A stretch of DNA of 64,000 nt from Megalobrama amblycephala (GCF_018812025.1 NC_063049.1:9305537-9369536); one strand, 5' to 3'; shown: positions 25,274 through 37,996, numbered from the stretch's first letter. Numbers and translations: made by a program. The notes: a model not told the origin generated them from the sequence alone.

Positions 25274-26798
25274 TGAAGAGCTGAAACGCACATTTGTTGT
25301 CAACTATTGTCAATTGAAAATATAAAGCAGAAAATGAAGTGTTGTCAAAATATTTCATAGCAGCATAGTAATTGTAAACAACTTGTAAAGTTTGAATTGA
25401 ACTGTTTAATCCTAGCTGTGTGTGTTAATGTTGTTAATGTGTTAGTGTTAATTTTGACAGCAAATTTTGATTTAGTTTTAGTCACAGTCTTTTGACTAAA
25501 ATGGCATTTATTTTTAGTCATATTTTAGTCATCTGAATTGCTTTAGTTTTAGTCTAGTTTTAGTCGACTAAATATCATATGATTAGTCAACTAATATCTA
25601 ATGGGTTTAGTTAAACTGTAATGCATTAAGGATTTCTCCAAAATTTCCAAACCCGTAATATAGGCTACTCTTGGAGAAAACATATCAACCTGTTAATATG
25701 AATTACTGTAAATGTACTAATGATACTAAAGTTTGAACATGCAGTATAGACACAGATTTAACTGCTGTGACATTACTTAAAATTAAATAAAACCACTTCT
25801 CCTAAAGAAGAACTTTTCAATCAATGATATGCATTCTTTAGAACAACTTGCATATAACATTATTCTTTCAAGCAGATATATTTATTTGTATAAATTAAAT
25901 ATAATTAATCCTTATTAAGGCTATTAAAGAGCCATGAGTGATTTTCGTTTTGTCTTTTGTTATCTGATTAATATTAAGGGCACAGATGGCAGCATGTTTA
26001 TTAGGCTGCTGTCACTTTAATACCGAATGCACGGATCCAATACACTGATGCACATCCGATATTCTCATAGCTTTTTATGTTTTCTGAAGACATAACCAAC
26101 TGTGTTTACATGAATACTCTCCAAAACGGAATTTTTACATAATTTTGTGTGTATTTGTCCATTCAGGCATGAAAAGATCTGTGTACACGGCTGCACACTT
26201 CGGATGTGTGTGCACAGAAAGCCGAACCGAATAGAGCTCTCTTTTGTGTCGTCACACTTTTTCAGATCTATCCATTTTTCTGCTTTTCTCTTTCTCCCAG
26301 ACACCTTTTCTCTCCACTCATTTTTGAACATTTTATGAGACATGCAGTAAGTGTATGCAAACTTATGTCCCACCGGGTACATCAACACATTATAATTCAA
26401 ATGTGCGCATCTACAGAGCAGGACATCATCATTCTGACTGGATCTCTTCCAAATCGTCCCTAACATTTTCATCTCGTCTATGTGTGTGTGTGCTTGTTTT
26501 TGTGATTTACAAGGACACAAATTTATATAATGACATGGGTATTACACTGGTATTACGACATAAACATGAAATATGAGAACATTTCATGAGTCCTCATATT
26601 TAAAATAGCTTTAAAAACATACTAAACAATGTTTTATTAAAAATGTAAAAATGCAGAATGTTTTCTGTGATGGGTAGGTTAGGGGTAGGAGCAGTGAAGG
26701 GGGACAGAAGGTACAGTTTGTACAGTATAAAAACCATTACGCCTATGGAATGTCCTCACTCTGATAGCAAAACAAACCTATGTGTGTGTGTGTTTTAC

Positions 26799-26918
26799 CT
26801 GGAGGAGTGCATGCTTCAACTGAGGACTGCACTAGAACAGAGCGTCTCTTCGAGGGCATCGGCATCTTTCTCTCTTTATACTTTGCCAAGGCTGCTTGTA
26901 CTGCTTCTGTATGAAGGT
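26799..26918 (-). CDS. dip2a: dip2a exon 4 (basic segment KERKMPMPSKRR)
   Basis: This 120-bp exon, phase 1-1, encodes 40 residues: (D)LHTEAVQAALAKYKERK, then MPMPSKRRSVLVQSS, then VEACTPP. The acceptor is CTCCACAG before ACCTTCAT and the donor is CCAG before gtaaaaca. HTEAVQAALAK-KERK is a DIP2 signature at the end of the N-terminal domain. The KERK and SKRR clusters make it strongly basic. The following VEACTPP-DTSSASEDEG junction matches the family exactly at the exon border. If a transcript lacked exon 1, the Met codons here (MPMP) would be the first in-frame starts. Confidence 0.97.
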
Positions 26919-27075
26919 CTGTGGAGACACAGATAGTGCCAACTTTAGATAAGACCAAAAACTACCGTCAGACGTCCAACAAATTACATTTTCAAATCCC
27001 AAATGTCTTCAAGATATGACAGAACAGATAGCATTATAATAATAATAACCTTCTCGCCTGAATAATATGACAGTG

Positions 27076-27173
27076 TATATATTATATTATATTATATTAT
27101 ATTATATTATATTATATTATATTATATTATATTATATTATATTATATTATATTATATTATATTATATTATTAT
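27076..27173. repeat. (ATATT)n pentanucleotide microsatellite
   Basis: About 19 near-perfect copies of ATATT in dip2a intron 3. Confidence 0.97.
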
Positions 27174-27330
27174 AGTGTTTTGATGTTTTTAGCCTTTTTT
27201 GAAACTAGGGAAAAATGTCGATCTCTTAGAAAAGTACAAATATACCTCTGCTTGCTTAAGTCACATGATTTGATTCATTCACATTCATTTACATGCCAAA
27301 GTTGAAAGAAACATGCAATAGTGATACTGA

Positions 27331-28357
27331 CCCTTGTGAAAAAGAAGTGCACTTAGCACTTATAGTGTGCTTCAAATCTTAAAAGTATATGTAAAAAAAC
27401 TATACTTGCAGATAATATTAAAGAATTAAAAGGCCAATTACAGTACATGTACTTAAAGAGAGACACTTTCAACACACATAAAGTCCACTTCGTAATAATG
27501 TTAAATGAAAAGTTTTACTTTAAAGTACATTTTAAATAATGTTTTAATAATCTTTTGTCATGCTTTAAAGTACACTTAATTTGATGTATTGACTAACATA
27601 CTAAAGCACATGTAAAGTACTTGATTATAATTTTAACTGTAGTGTGTTATTCGACATTACATTTAAAGTTAATTTATTTTAAATGTACTAAATTGCAGCT
27701 TCATAGTTAACAAATGTTATTACAAATATATCTCAATACATGACATACAAGTTTCAATAGAAATTATATTAAAGTATATTTTAGTTTATCATAAATGTTT
27801 GTCAGTTCATTCAGCAGTAACTTTAACCATATTTCAAAGAAAAACTGTGTCATAAAACATTTAAGTATATTATTTTCCATATTACTATTTATTATATATT
27901 ATTTTCGATGTACACAGCAAAATCCCCAGTTAAATCAACTCTGCTCAGAGAACATATGGTTCCTCTCGACATAGAATTAAAATAACACTGAAGCAGAGTT
28001 AAAGTTAATGAGATAATATGCTGTTTGTGGAGTTGTTTAATCAGATCTTGAGAGATTTAATGTCTTTTATCTTCAGTTGATTTCATCTAAGGCTCTGGCT
28101 GGAAGTCCTTTGTAGTTACTGTGTTTCTTTTCAGTGTTTATGCTTGTTAACAGCAGGTGTTCATCACTAATGCTCAATCATAACTTAATCACTTAATTAT
28201 CTCATTAACTTTCACTCTGCTTCAGTGTTACTTTAACACTATATAGAGAGGGACCATATGTAATCTGAGCAGGGTTGATTTAACTATGAACAGGGTTGAT
28301 TTTGCTGTGTACTCTTTTTAATAAAGTATGATAAAGTGTACTTCTTTTTCACAAGGG
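27331..28357. mobile_element. CCCTTGTG-family MITE, copy e, with one guest
   Basis: It starts CCCTTGTGAAAAAGAAGTGC and ends TACTTCTTTTTCACAAGGG. The orientation is opposite to copy a (AATGTACTAAATTGCAGCTT reads forward here). It is interrupted at 27911-28311. Confidence 0.8.
27911..28311. mobile_element. Small inverted-repeat element inside MITE copy e
   Basis: The ends are TACACAGCAAAATC and GATTTTGCTGTGTA. Longer imperfect arms include CTCTGCTCAGAGAACATATG and its counterpart CATATGTAATCTGAGCAGGG, as well as AGTGAAAGTTAATGAGATAA-type inversions. About 401 bp, non-coding. Confidence 0.75.
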
Positions 28358-28414
28358 CATATCTGTTGTGCTCGTCCCTCATGATCAGAGAGTTTAGCAG
28401 GGAAATGTTCCTGC

Positions 28415-28534
28415 CTGATCTGAAGCGCTCATCCCTTGAGTTCGCCACACGCGGCTTGTTCTGTTTGGAGCCTGGAGGGGCCACCTGTGACGACGCGTGG
28501 ATCCTATGATCTATCTGCAGAGACGGATCTACAC
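28415..28534 (-). CDS. dip2a: dip2a exon 3 (DMAP1-binding region; GC splice donor)
   Basis: This exon is 120 bp, phase 1-1. The acceptor TGCAG precedes GTGTAGATCC. It encodes VDPSLQIDHRIHASSQ, a variable Pro/Lys linker, and then the conserved SRDERFRS. The reading frame and family similarity run to TTC AGA TCA G, where the next exon must supply AC to make Asp. At that point the intron begins GCAGGA, not GT, and no GT lies close enough to keep the conserved residues, so this is most simply a GC-AG intron. VDPSLQ and the spacing to SRDERFRS resemble DIP2A more than the other two paralogues. Confidence 0.93.
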
Positions 28535-29746
28535 CTGCACACAACAGAGACCAGAACATTATCATCTCAGACAGACAAAGGCATTACTCCAATTTCCATG
28601 CTTGACATTTTTCCCATTAGCAAGCTAACTGCGGTGTAAAACAAGGACAGTTGAAGCGCTCAGTGTGGGGCCACTGTGCAGAAGAAATTACTGTACAAGA
28701 ACCTACAAAACCAGCATTACAGAATAAAGGTCACTAAACTGTGCAATAAAATCCTGTTACACCTATTGGGCCCACAGAAACAGACTTGTATTCAAAGTAA
28801 ATAATCTTAGGGTGAGTAATTTACTTGTAATAAACCATTGAAGTGACACTACTCGATTTCGACTTTGCATTTAGATGGCAACATAAATCCTCTCATGACT
28901 TCAGACTTCTCTGCTATCCGGGTAACACAACACCTTGAGATCAATGGGTCCTTTACACCACATCTGAGCTCCAAACAGAGCTCTCATGGTGATCCTGTGC
29001 TGACGCAGACAGTGAATACTTCATCAAACATGACAGACATGGGCTGAAGAGACACACAAATCTCACATCAGTTTGTTCTGCTGCGACAGCCACAGGCCAT
29101 GTGACCAGACTAGAGTTTCAGCTGAGGCTCACCACTGAGAGCTTCTCACCAATATGAATTACTTCAAACTGGCATATAAATAAGGCAAGCAGCTATTTAC
29201 ACTAAGTGTATAATAGCGATATATTCTATTTACACAATATAAAAGTAGAAGTTCTTTGCAATAAGTGCAAATAGTTGTTAGATACTATTTATACTCGGGT
29301 CGATCGCATCAAAATCTACTTCCACGCACCATACTACCTACGGCCTACACCACTGCAGACATTTATTTACATTTAGTGTATTTATTTATTATGTACAGGG
29401 GTGGTTCTAGACCCATCTGAACGATCAGTCCAGCATTGCTCTCTCAAGAAAGCTCATCATTTTCACATGTTTTTAAGTCTGGTCAGTTTAAACATTCAAG
29501 TGATTTTAAGCCATTCAAGTGGGAGACGAACTCAATACTTGCCTGTCTTATAAGTATCCACATAAACACAGCCTACCGTGAATGCAAACTGTAAAGAAAA
29601 TATTTGATGTGTATCAATATAACGTATCCATGCATTAGTTCTTAAAGTGACAGCAGCCTCATATACCTTCTGTTTCCTATGTTAATAATGTTTTAATAGG
29701 TATTCACTTCATACAGTTATACACACAAGTACTGTAAAGTACTGTT

Positions 29747-29751
<5 letters not shown>

Positions 29752-29803
<52 letters not shown>

Positions 29804-29840
29804 TGTTTATATAATATAATATTATATAATATATATAATT
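29752..29840. repeat. (AT)n microsatellite
   Basis: Pure AT for about 45 bp, then irregular ATAATAT words. Confidence 0.95.
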
Positions 29841-29897
29841 TGTATCTTTGTATTCTCTTGTATTCATTTGTTCTATTGCTTAAGAGTTGTTTATTCT

Positions 29898-29967
29898 TTC
29901 GGTAACACTTTATTTTAGGGTCTTTTAACTAGTTGCTTATTAGCATGCATATTACTATAATATTGGG
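29898..29967 (+). mobile_element. Truncated end of the hAT-like GGTAACACTT element
   Basis: It reads GGTAACACTTTATTTTAGGG, TCTTTTAACTAGTTGCTTAT, then TAGCATGCATATTACTA, matching the end of 13614-13860 in reverse. It stops abruptly where Tc1 transposase sequence begins at about 29968, so one disrupted or replaced the other. Confidence 0.65.
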
Positions 29968-30918
29968 AACAACAGCAACTCAGCCATGAAGTGGTAGGCC
30001 ACGTAAAATCACAGAGCGGGGTCAGCGCATGCTGAGGCGCACAGTGCGCAGAAGTCGCCAACTTTCTGCAGAGTCAATAGCTACAGACCTCCAAACTTCA
30101 TGTGGCCTTCAGATTAGCTCAAGAACAATGCATAGAGATCTTCATGGAATGGGTTTCCATGACCGAGCAGCTGCATCCAAGCCTTACATCTCCAAGTGCA
30201 ATGCAAAGCGTTGGATGCAGTGGTGTAAAGCACGCCGCCACTGGACTCTAGAGCAGTGGAGGTATGTTGAATCACGCTTCTCTGTCTGGCAATCCCATGG
30301 ACGAGTCTGGGTTTGGCGGTTGCCAGGAGAACGGTACTTGCCTAACTGTATTGTGCCAAATGTAAAGTTTGGTGGAGGGGGGATTATGGTGTGGGGTTGT
30401 TTTTCAGGGGTTGGGCTTGACCCCTTAGTTACAGTGAAAGGAACTCTTAATGCTTCAGCATACCAAGACATTTTGGACAATTTCATGCTCCCAACTTTAT
30501 GGGAACAGTCAGGGGATGGCTCCTTCCTGTTCCAACATGACTGCACACCAGTGCACAAAGCAAGGTCCATAAAGACATGGATGAGCGAGTTTGGTGTGGA
30601 GGAACTTGACTGGCCTGCACAGAGTCCTGACCTCAACCCGACAGAACACCTTTGGGATGAATTAGAGCAGAGGCTGAGAGCCAGGCCTTCTCGCCAACAT
30701 CACTGCCTGACCTCACAAATGCGCTTCTAGAAGAATGGTCAAAAATTCCCATAAACACACTCCTAAACCTTGTGGAAAGCCTTCCCAGAAGAGTTGAGGC
30801 TGTTATAGCTGCAAAGGGTGGGCCAACTCCATATTAAACCCTACGGATTAAGAATGGGATGTCATTAAAGTTCATGTGCACATAAAGGCAGGTGTCCCAA
30901 AACTTAAATAGTGTATAT
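29968..30918 (+). pseudogene. Decayed Tc1-like transposase, second lineage
   Basis: The 233-residue open part at 30029-30730 reads as Tc1 transposase from [20 protein letters not shown] to [20 protein letters not shown]. The N-terminal DNA-binding half and left inverted repeat are lost. The first catalytic Asp is gone: where WSDESRF is expected the sequence reads RYVESRF. A one-base loss near 30690 shifts the frame; the natural C-terminus resumes as [10 protein letters not shown] to the stop at 30834. D in FQHDCTP and E in NPTEHLW remain. It differs clearly from the 18-kb and 55-kb elements, so it is a separate fish Tc1 lineage and cannot be active. Confidence 0.9.
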
Positions 30919-33505
30919 TGGCAAAATAGTGTATATTAGGCTGCTGTCACTTTAAGAACTGACACACGGATCCATTATACTGATACACATGCGTTACTGT
31001 TTACGTTCACTTAAAACAACTGACTGTGATTATGTGAATACTCCCCAAGACCTGCATTTTGACATTAAATTGTGTGTATTTGACTATTTCAGCACTACAA
31101 GCAGTGAAAAAGAACTCAATTCAGTACTGAGAGGTGGCTTTATGTGCGCACACTTTGGGTGTCAACACAAAATCTGCGGGAATGGATAAAATTATGCACA
31201 ATGCATGAAATTCCATGCCGAAAATCAAGCCCTGTAACACCAACAATATTCATGTAATATTCAATATTATTGTCTGTCTATTCAATATTATTCTGTGGAA
31301 AATGAGTATTGGAAGCGTTTGAGATATTTCAGTATCGATATGTATTGAAAAATCAATATTTTTGACACTACACTGCACTTAGTTTATTATTTCAGATGCT
31401 TTTTTAAAAGACTATAATTGAAAAATGTATATATTATATATAATTCAACCCCCAACAGTGGCTAGTACGAGTGACTGCGTTACATGCCACTGCTGAAATA
31501 TACCTGCATTTGGTGGGTTGGTGGGTGTTAATGTCAAGCCCTGGGCATGTGTAAGAATACTTGATTTATATATTTATATAATCTTTCTTTGTGTTTATCT
31601 GAAGAAAGAAAGTTATATACATCAGGGACAGCATGAGTCTGGGGGAAAATCTGTATATAGCACATGTACAGTAATAATCACAGCCTACTGAGGATGCACT
31701 CAAAGTGAGAATAAGTGACGGTAAATGATGCTTCACCTCTTCATTTAAACCTTCTGATTGAATCCTGAATGGCAGGGAGCTCAATGGCAATGTAATTTCT
31801 ATGAATTTAGAAAAGCCTCCACCTTGCAGAAGGTCAAGACTGATGAGTCACGCAGCGCTGCGCTTATGTAAGATCATCATTGCTGTAGCTGCGGCAGCAG
31901 AAATGAGAAATGTTCTGATCTGAGGTCTAGTGACCTCTCTATCACAACAGTGAATGCTAACAAACAGGGAGAGATGAAGGACATCAAAGACAAATTGCAT
32001 TTAAAAAACATAGTCCTGCTTTTGTCATATAGGATCTAAATGAAACCAAACTATCTATTTTTTGTGAAACTGTGACGTGAAGGAACATCTATCACAGGTT
32101 AAGACAACTAGTGACCTCTTATCTTTGTGTTAGTTTTTTTCCTGGAAAGTCAAAGAAAGCAACACAGGATTGTTTTCCTCCTCCCAAACCGTTTGCCTAG
32201 CAACCACTTCATAATGACCTCTTGCCCCGGGAATCACTGAAAGGAACTCCAGCTCCTGTGTTGACATGGTGGAGCATTCATTAGGGTAATATCCCCAAAC
32301 AACCACACTGAGCTCAGGAAAGGTCACATACTTAACCAAAGGACACAAAGACGGATAAACACAGGCGTCGCCAACTGTAGGACTAGTTTAGGATAAGTAG
32401 AATATTCGGAACTACATTATGTGTTAATCCCGCAGTTTGTAAAATCACACACACAAAAAAAGTGTGTACAGTAACATGATCTTCCCAAAACTTTTGAATG
32501 GTACTGTATAAACATGCGTTCATCTGACAACTTTACAGATCAAATGCCACATGTGAATGGAAGACTTAATATAAGTGTTTATTTTTGTTATATTTAACAA
32601 AAAATAAACCCTCTGGGTTGCTATGTTCCCCGTAGGCTTTATACTGCAAACATGATTGTTATTCATTTAAGTATCTCTTATTAAAACATCTCTTGTTTCC
32701 TCTGTTATTAGGTCCATCATAACTGCTTTAGGTCTTCCCAATAATTGCACAGTATCAGCATTATAACACTGCTGCTGTTTCTATCAGCTGTGGGTCCTGT
32801 GAGGGCTGGACTGCTTCTGGGAAACTCTCCACCTCAAAACCTCCAATCCTGCTTAACTCAACAAAAGCTTACTCACGGCTAAAGTTGTTTAAGGACAATA
32901 AGACAGTCTGTAACATCAAAAGAAGTGAGGAGTGCTGGTTCATAAGCGCTAACACACACGGCCTATGCAGAACCACTGATACAATGTCCTGATAGCGTGT
33001 GTAATCTCCACAGCTTCACAAAGGCCCAACTATGTGCAAAGATAACACAGCAGTAAATGCTACAAGTAGCTCTGTCCAGTTGCTAAGCAAGTAAATGCCC
33101 CTCCACAGTTGGCTGATAACCAACCAATCACATTCCTGCTTCCAAATGATTGTTACCAGTCTGATCTGGACAGGATGTTTCAGAAGATGCAACAATGTAA
33201 CAATTAGAAGATTCCTAGGAGATGTGCCAGCCTTAATGGCCGAGGCCTCATTAGGAGTCTTGATCGTAATGAGCTTTAATTGGTTACATAAACAGATAGA
33301 TTTGAGATTTCACAAGAAACGGCTTAGCTACTTAGATTTGTGCAGCTCTAGTGCCTGAGTACAATATTGGTGAACTAGAACTTTCCGGCACAAATTGTGT
33401 GCAGTTTTCTTCTTTGTTCTGAGGTAGAGGACATCAACTGTGAACATGACCACACAGATTCAAAGACCAATTCAGAGGGCCAAATCTTTATGACCTCTTT
33501 GACAT

Positions 33506-34846
33506 CCCTTGTGAAAAGAAGTGCACTTAATTGTATTGAATGTGTAGTGTACTTCAAATCTTATATTTAAAAAAAAAAAAAAGCTGTATACACTGTAAAA
33601 AAAATAATTGTTGGTTTACTTAAAAAAGTAAGTTATCTGGTTGCCTTAAAATTTTGAGTTCACTGAAATTAAAAATTTGAGTTAATACAAGGAAGGCAAT
33701 TGGTTAAATCAACAGAAACTCAAAATATTATGTTGTCTAAACCACATTAATTATCTAAGTCGATTTGACAAAAGAAAAGGCCATTTAAGTGCACTTAAAG
33801 AGCATTATGTTTTTAATGCTTTAAAAAGTACACTTATTTTGAAGTGTTGACTAACATACTAAAGCACATGCAAAGTACTTGTTTATAATTTTAACTGCTT
33901 GTTATTCAATATTACATTTAAAGTTGATATATTTTAAATGTACGAAATTGCAAATTCATCTTTATAAATGTGTAATTACAAACATATTTAAATACATGAT
34001 TAACAAATTTAAACAGAAATGACATTAAAGTATATTTTGGTTTATCACAAATATTTGTCAGTACATTCAGCAGTAACTTTAACCAGGCAAAAGAAGTAAT
34101 TATGAAATTACATATAAATATGTATTTAAGTCCTACTTAAGTGGGTCAAAAAGCACAGTTCAGCTGATTGCATTTAATATAAATTTAAACTACACTCTAA
34201 AAAAATGCTTGGTTGAAAACAACCCAAGTTGGGTTGAAAATGGACAAACCCAGAGATTGGGTTGTTTTAACCCAATGGTTGGGTTAAAATGTTTGCCTAT
34301 CCTGCTGGGCAGTTTTATTTAACCCAACTAGTGTTTAAAAAAATACTGTATTGTTGCTTCAAAATAAGTTGTTGATCCCATAATATGTTGGAAATGAACA
34401 TTTATTAATATGTTTAACAAATAATAATTAAACAATAAACATGTATTAAATTGCTTGTTAATAAATGTACACCTTTTGATTATTATTGTTGCTTCTAGTA
34501 ATTATGTGTCTGATTTTTAATTTCCAACCTATTTTGGGTTCATTTTATAGGTCATTTTTAAACAATAGTTGAGTTAAATAAAACTGCCCAGCAGGTTGAG
34601 CAAACATTTAACCCAACCAATGGGTTGGTCCATTTCAACCCAATTTGGGTTGTTTTCAACCCAGAATTTTTTAGTGTATAATACATGTTTAATTAATTTC
34701 AACATGCACTTAAGTGTTACGTGTAAAGTGCAATTAAGTGAAAAAGTTACATTCAGTTCACTCTTTGGTATATTCTTTTAAAGTATATTTCTGTAATAAG
34801 TACTTTTTTCAAACATATGCTAAAGTCTACTTCTTGTACACAAGGG
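33506..34846. mobile_element. CCCTTGTG-family MITE, copy f, with two guests
   Basis: It starts CCCTTGTGAAAAGAAGTGCA and ends AAGTCTACTTCTTGTACACA plus AGGG. It is interrupted by CACTGTAAAAAA-type sequence at about 33588-33775 and by the GGGTT foldback at 34191-34678. Orientation as copy e. Confidence 0.75.
34191..34678. mobile_element. Complete GGGTT-rich foldback element (MITE)
   Basis: It runs from TACACTCTAAAAAAATGCTT to ATTTTTTAGTGTA. Each arm of about 140 bp carries alternating GGGTT and AACCC words and the segment TTTATTTAACCCAACTAGTG or its inverse (GTTGAGTTAAATAAAACTGC). The arms are inverted to each other around an AT-rich middle. This is the complete reference copy for the fragments at 1-190 and 57990-58062. 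It lies inside MITE copy f. Confidence 0.8.
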
Positions 34847-36018
34847 TTTCAGGACCCGAGGAGCACAGAGAGGATCATGGGAGGAAGTGTGGTGGTCTGT
34901 TAGCCAGCTTAGAAAACAACAAAGACAAACCCCACAATGGAGAGCCATCTCTGCTGCAAGGCTGATTTAAAATCAAGTCCTGATTCTCCGTTTCTAAGCC
35001 AAACCAAAAATATAGAGTGGGGGCCCAGACAGACGTTCACTTTTCCACAAGCCACCGCAACCATCATAAAATACGTATGCAGGGACAATCTAAAATTAAA
35101 CATACACAAGGAATACAGATTGAGCAGGGACAGAGCCCTGAGGGGGTTGTTCAGAAAGACACGAGCAGTCGAAATATTGACCGTCACGTGTGAACAAAAT
35201 CACCAAAACAGATGCCATTGATCTGAATGGGGGAGATAACCTGTGACATCCACTTCTGTTGAGGGCCTTTGGCTTTTCCCATCAGTGCCGTTACTGTTAA
35301 CTATTGTACAACTAAAACTATTGAAATGAAGCTACAATAAAATAAAACATAGGCCTAAATATTAAAAGAAAAACTTAAACGTAACAAAAAATGTAAGAAA
35401 TGTTGTCTTGGCAAATAATTGAAATTATTAAAACTTGCACTAAAATGAAAACTAATCGAACATTTTAATACATATTATAATAGTATATAAGTAATAATAT
35501 AAAATAACACTGTTTCCTACAAGATCAGTGTTGAGAAAAGACAACTGTGTGCAATTTTTGCAGTAGAATTTCACCCAAAAATGTCCTGATTAATTCACTC
35601 TCAAATCAGTTTTCTTTTTTTTTTTTCATTCAAATATGGCACATCAAGATACATCAAGCCAGGACACAGAATAATGTTAATAACATTTGGTTAAAAACAT
35701 AATTCACACATTTTTACTGAACGCAAACATGAGAAAGCAATGTCGAATAGGAAGCTGTTCTTCGAATAACAATAAAAAAAAATGTCCAGCCTGTTCCTCA
35801 CACAGAGCTACTGTCTGACTGCAGACAATACTTGGAAAACAACGCAGAAGTCACATGGACAATTTTATTATGACACTTTTAAGATGACTTTTGGACCTCA
35901 ACAGCTCCAGTCTCAATTCACTTTCATTTTATGGAACAAGCAGTGTGAACATTCTGCTCATCTTTTTGAGTTACACAGAAGAAAGACTTCACATGACTTT
36001 GGAATGACATAAAAGTCT

Positions 36019-36390
36019 AGTTCAGTCATGAAACTCTATATGGCGCAGGCTTATAGATCCTTTATATGCAGTCTGACAATCACATTCAAATAGTCTGGTT
36101 CAGTGTTTGCTGTAGGCTGGTCCTGCAGCGCTATCAGAGTTCTGCTGAACCCCTCCACCTCCCCAGCTCCACCTGCCTAAATCTGCTACGGGATTTATGT
36201 GTGTCTATTTATGCAGCAGCAGCATATCTTACATGTTCACAGCAGCGTGTCTGTGTACCTATTAGTAGTAACTTGCTCTACAGCAGGAGCATCAGCAACA
36301 ACAGTGTAGCAAATCTAGTCCACCGAGACTAAATACATTAGCATGCTAAAACTATTCAGAGAGTTGCCATGATTGAAATAATGACATAAT
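36019..36390 (+). repeat. Interspersed repeat, plus-orientation copy
   Basis: TTCAGTCATGAAACTCTATA, CTGCAGCGCTATCAGAG, CCACCTCCCCAGCTCCACCT and GGATTTATGTGTGTCTATTT match the inverted copy at 5705-5988. A weaker possible relative is at 24150-24250. The right boundary is uncertain. Confidence 0.65.
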
Positions 36391-36907
36391 TTTCATTTTT
36401 GGGTGAACTATCCCATGTTCCAAATAAAACACATGAATAAGACAAATTTAAGACTCCAAAAGGAAGAATTTCTTACATTTTAGAGGTGAAAGAGCAAGGA
36501 TCCATAAATAATTGTCACGTCTGTATTCTGCATATGGAAAGAGATATCATGCCTGGATATATGGGCAGTTGCTAGCCACCCCAAACCAAACAACAAAGAC
36601 ACACACCACATAATTGAGAGTTTAAGGCAGTTTGAACCCTGCGCTTAGTATTTAGTTTTATAGTGTGGATAACTCCTATTCCCCAGAGAGACACACACAT
36701 TGTTTCCATTAGCTCAGAGTATCCTTGACAGTACCGAAAGCATCCATGTATTTCAGATCATTCCAGACCGCAGTAAGACTCGAAAAGTTGGGTCGAAGGT
36801 CGAAGAGGTGACAAGTGAGGATTTTATAACCTAGACATGCACCGTGAGTGAAAATACTTCATTAAACAGTGGCTGTACAGTACAGTTGTTAAGAGTGAGC
36901 TGTTTAC

Positions 36908-36979
36908 CTTGTATCTGGGGTATGTAGGGCGCCAATAATTTCCCTCTTTTCTTTTCATAGCCTTTCTGTGTGATGTCAC
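36908..36979 (-). CDS. dip2a: dip2a exon 2 (DMAP1-binding domain)
   Basis: This 72-bp exon encodes 23 full codons, DITQKGYEKKRGKLLAPYIP then QIQ, with split glycine codons at both ends. The acceptor is a pyrimidine-rich tract ending TGTAG before GTGACATC; the donor is CAAG followed by gtaaaca. The DITQKGYEKKR segment is one of the most conserved parts of the DIP2 N-terminus and lies in the DMAP1-binding domain, reported in the family to bind DMAP1 or tubulin. Phase is 1 at both ends, so the preceding exon must end in a lone G, as in the known '...LSE-G' junction. The open frame runs on both sides into intron, but only these 72 bp resemble DIP2. Confidence 0.96.
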
Positions 36980-37734
36980 CTACAGAGAGAGAGAGACAGA
37001 GAAAAAAGGGATTGTGATGAATCATGTATTCTGTGTTTGAAAAGCTGGCATCACATTGCTCAGAGTCAGCCCACTGTCCTGGCACAGCAGGGCACAGAGA
37101 AAGTTCACTGGTGCGCTGAGCTCCACACGGCCCGTAAACATCCAGCACAGACATGAATCCCAGTACAAAAACACAAATATCACTGAGGCCTCCAGTGTTC
37201 ACTCGTAACATAACTTTTGCTAAAACGACCCTGCTGAAAAGACAACATGAATTTCCACCTGCACTGTAATAACTACCTTGAGAAGATATTGCCCTAATCA
37301 AACCCGTACTTTTGTTGTTGTAAATAAATATAGTCAGACTGATTCAGTGATATGAAATCTTCTTTTGTTTCAATAAAGTTCCCCAAAAAATAAGCCAGAA
37401 GAAGGTCAGTTGACCAAACTATTTGTGTGATACTGAAAACTTGAGTAGTGTGCAGGATTTATATCACAAAACACTGGTTATCTGGAAGATTTATGCTGGT
37501 TAGTACTGGTCTGGCTGATGGACCAGCACAGCTTAACTGGTGAAGCTAGTCATCGGAATGGTCCTGTTAGTGAAGCTGGGCAAGTTAAGCTAGTTATGAA
37601 TTTTGGTAAGAAAACCAGCATCCAAAACACAGCACACAGTGGACCTAAAAAGTCTGGACATTGAGTCACACTGCATGAATGTCACTCCATCAAATAACAA
37701 AATATGGAACCAATGCACTACTATTGTCACGATT

Positions 37735-37996
37735 CCCTATGTCTCTGTTTTTGATATTCATTTGTCCTGGTCAGTTCCTGTTTCTTTAGTTGCCATAGTT
37801 ATTCATTGTTTGGTTGACCTGGTACTCATGTTCTTATGTATTTAAACACTCAGTGTTCATCTGTTCTTTGTCTTGTGTTAACGTTTCCTGCTGGCGTATC
37901 TCTTTTTCGTTCCTAGTGTTTATTAAATGTTATTTCATCGATCATCTGCATCAAGCCTCATTGTTCTGGATTATCAAGTCAAGCCGACATGTGACA
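37735..37996 (+). mobile_element. Solo-LTR-like sequence (TG...CA, 262 bp)
   Basis: It begins TGTCACGATTCCC and ends CATGTGACA, so the tips are partly inverted. Flanks ACTAT and ACCAT are a 5-bp duplication with one mismatch. The interior has TATTTAAAC followed by a T/G-rich stretch and TTATTAAATG. No internal retrotransposon genes are nearby. Confidence 0.6.

Larger units (their letters stand above)
26919..28414. other. dip2a intron 3 (GC-AG)
   Basis: This short 1496-bp intron is almost filled by MITE copy e (27331-28357) and an ATATT pentamer array. Its 5' end is GCAGGA and its 3' end is CTCCACAG. The MITE's right end lies about 60 bp from the unusual donor. Confidence 0.8.
28535..36907. 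other. dip2a intron 2
   Basis: This 8.4-kb intron holds an (AT)n array, a truncated hAT-like end, a decayed Tc1 copy, MITE copy f with two guests and the 36-kb repeat. The stretches 30919-33505 and 34847-36018 carry no recognisable gene or well-bounded repeat. Confidence 0.7.

Noticed and set aside
26065..26520. 151-residue minus-strand frame close to exon 4
   Set aside because: No similarity to DIP2 or another family, no clear splice sites, and overlapping plus-strand frames are equally open.
30184..30636. 150-residue minus-strand frame
   Set aside because: Antisense of the decayed Tc1 transposase; no independent domain.
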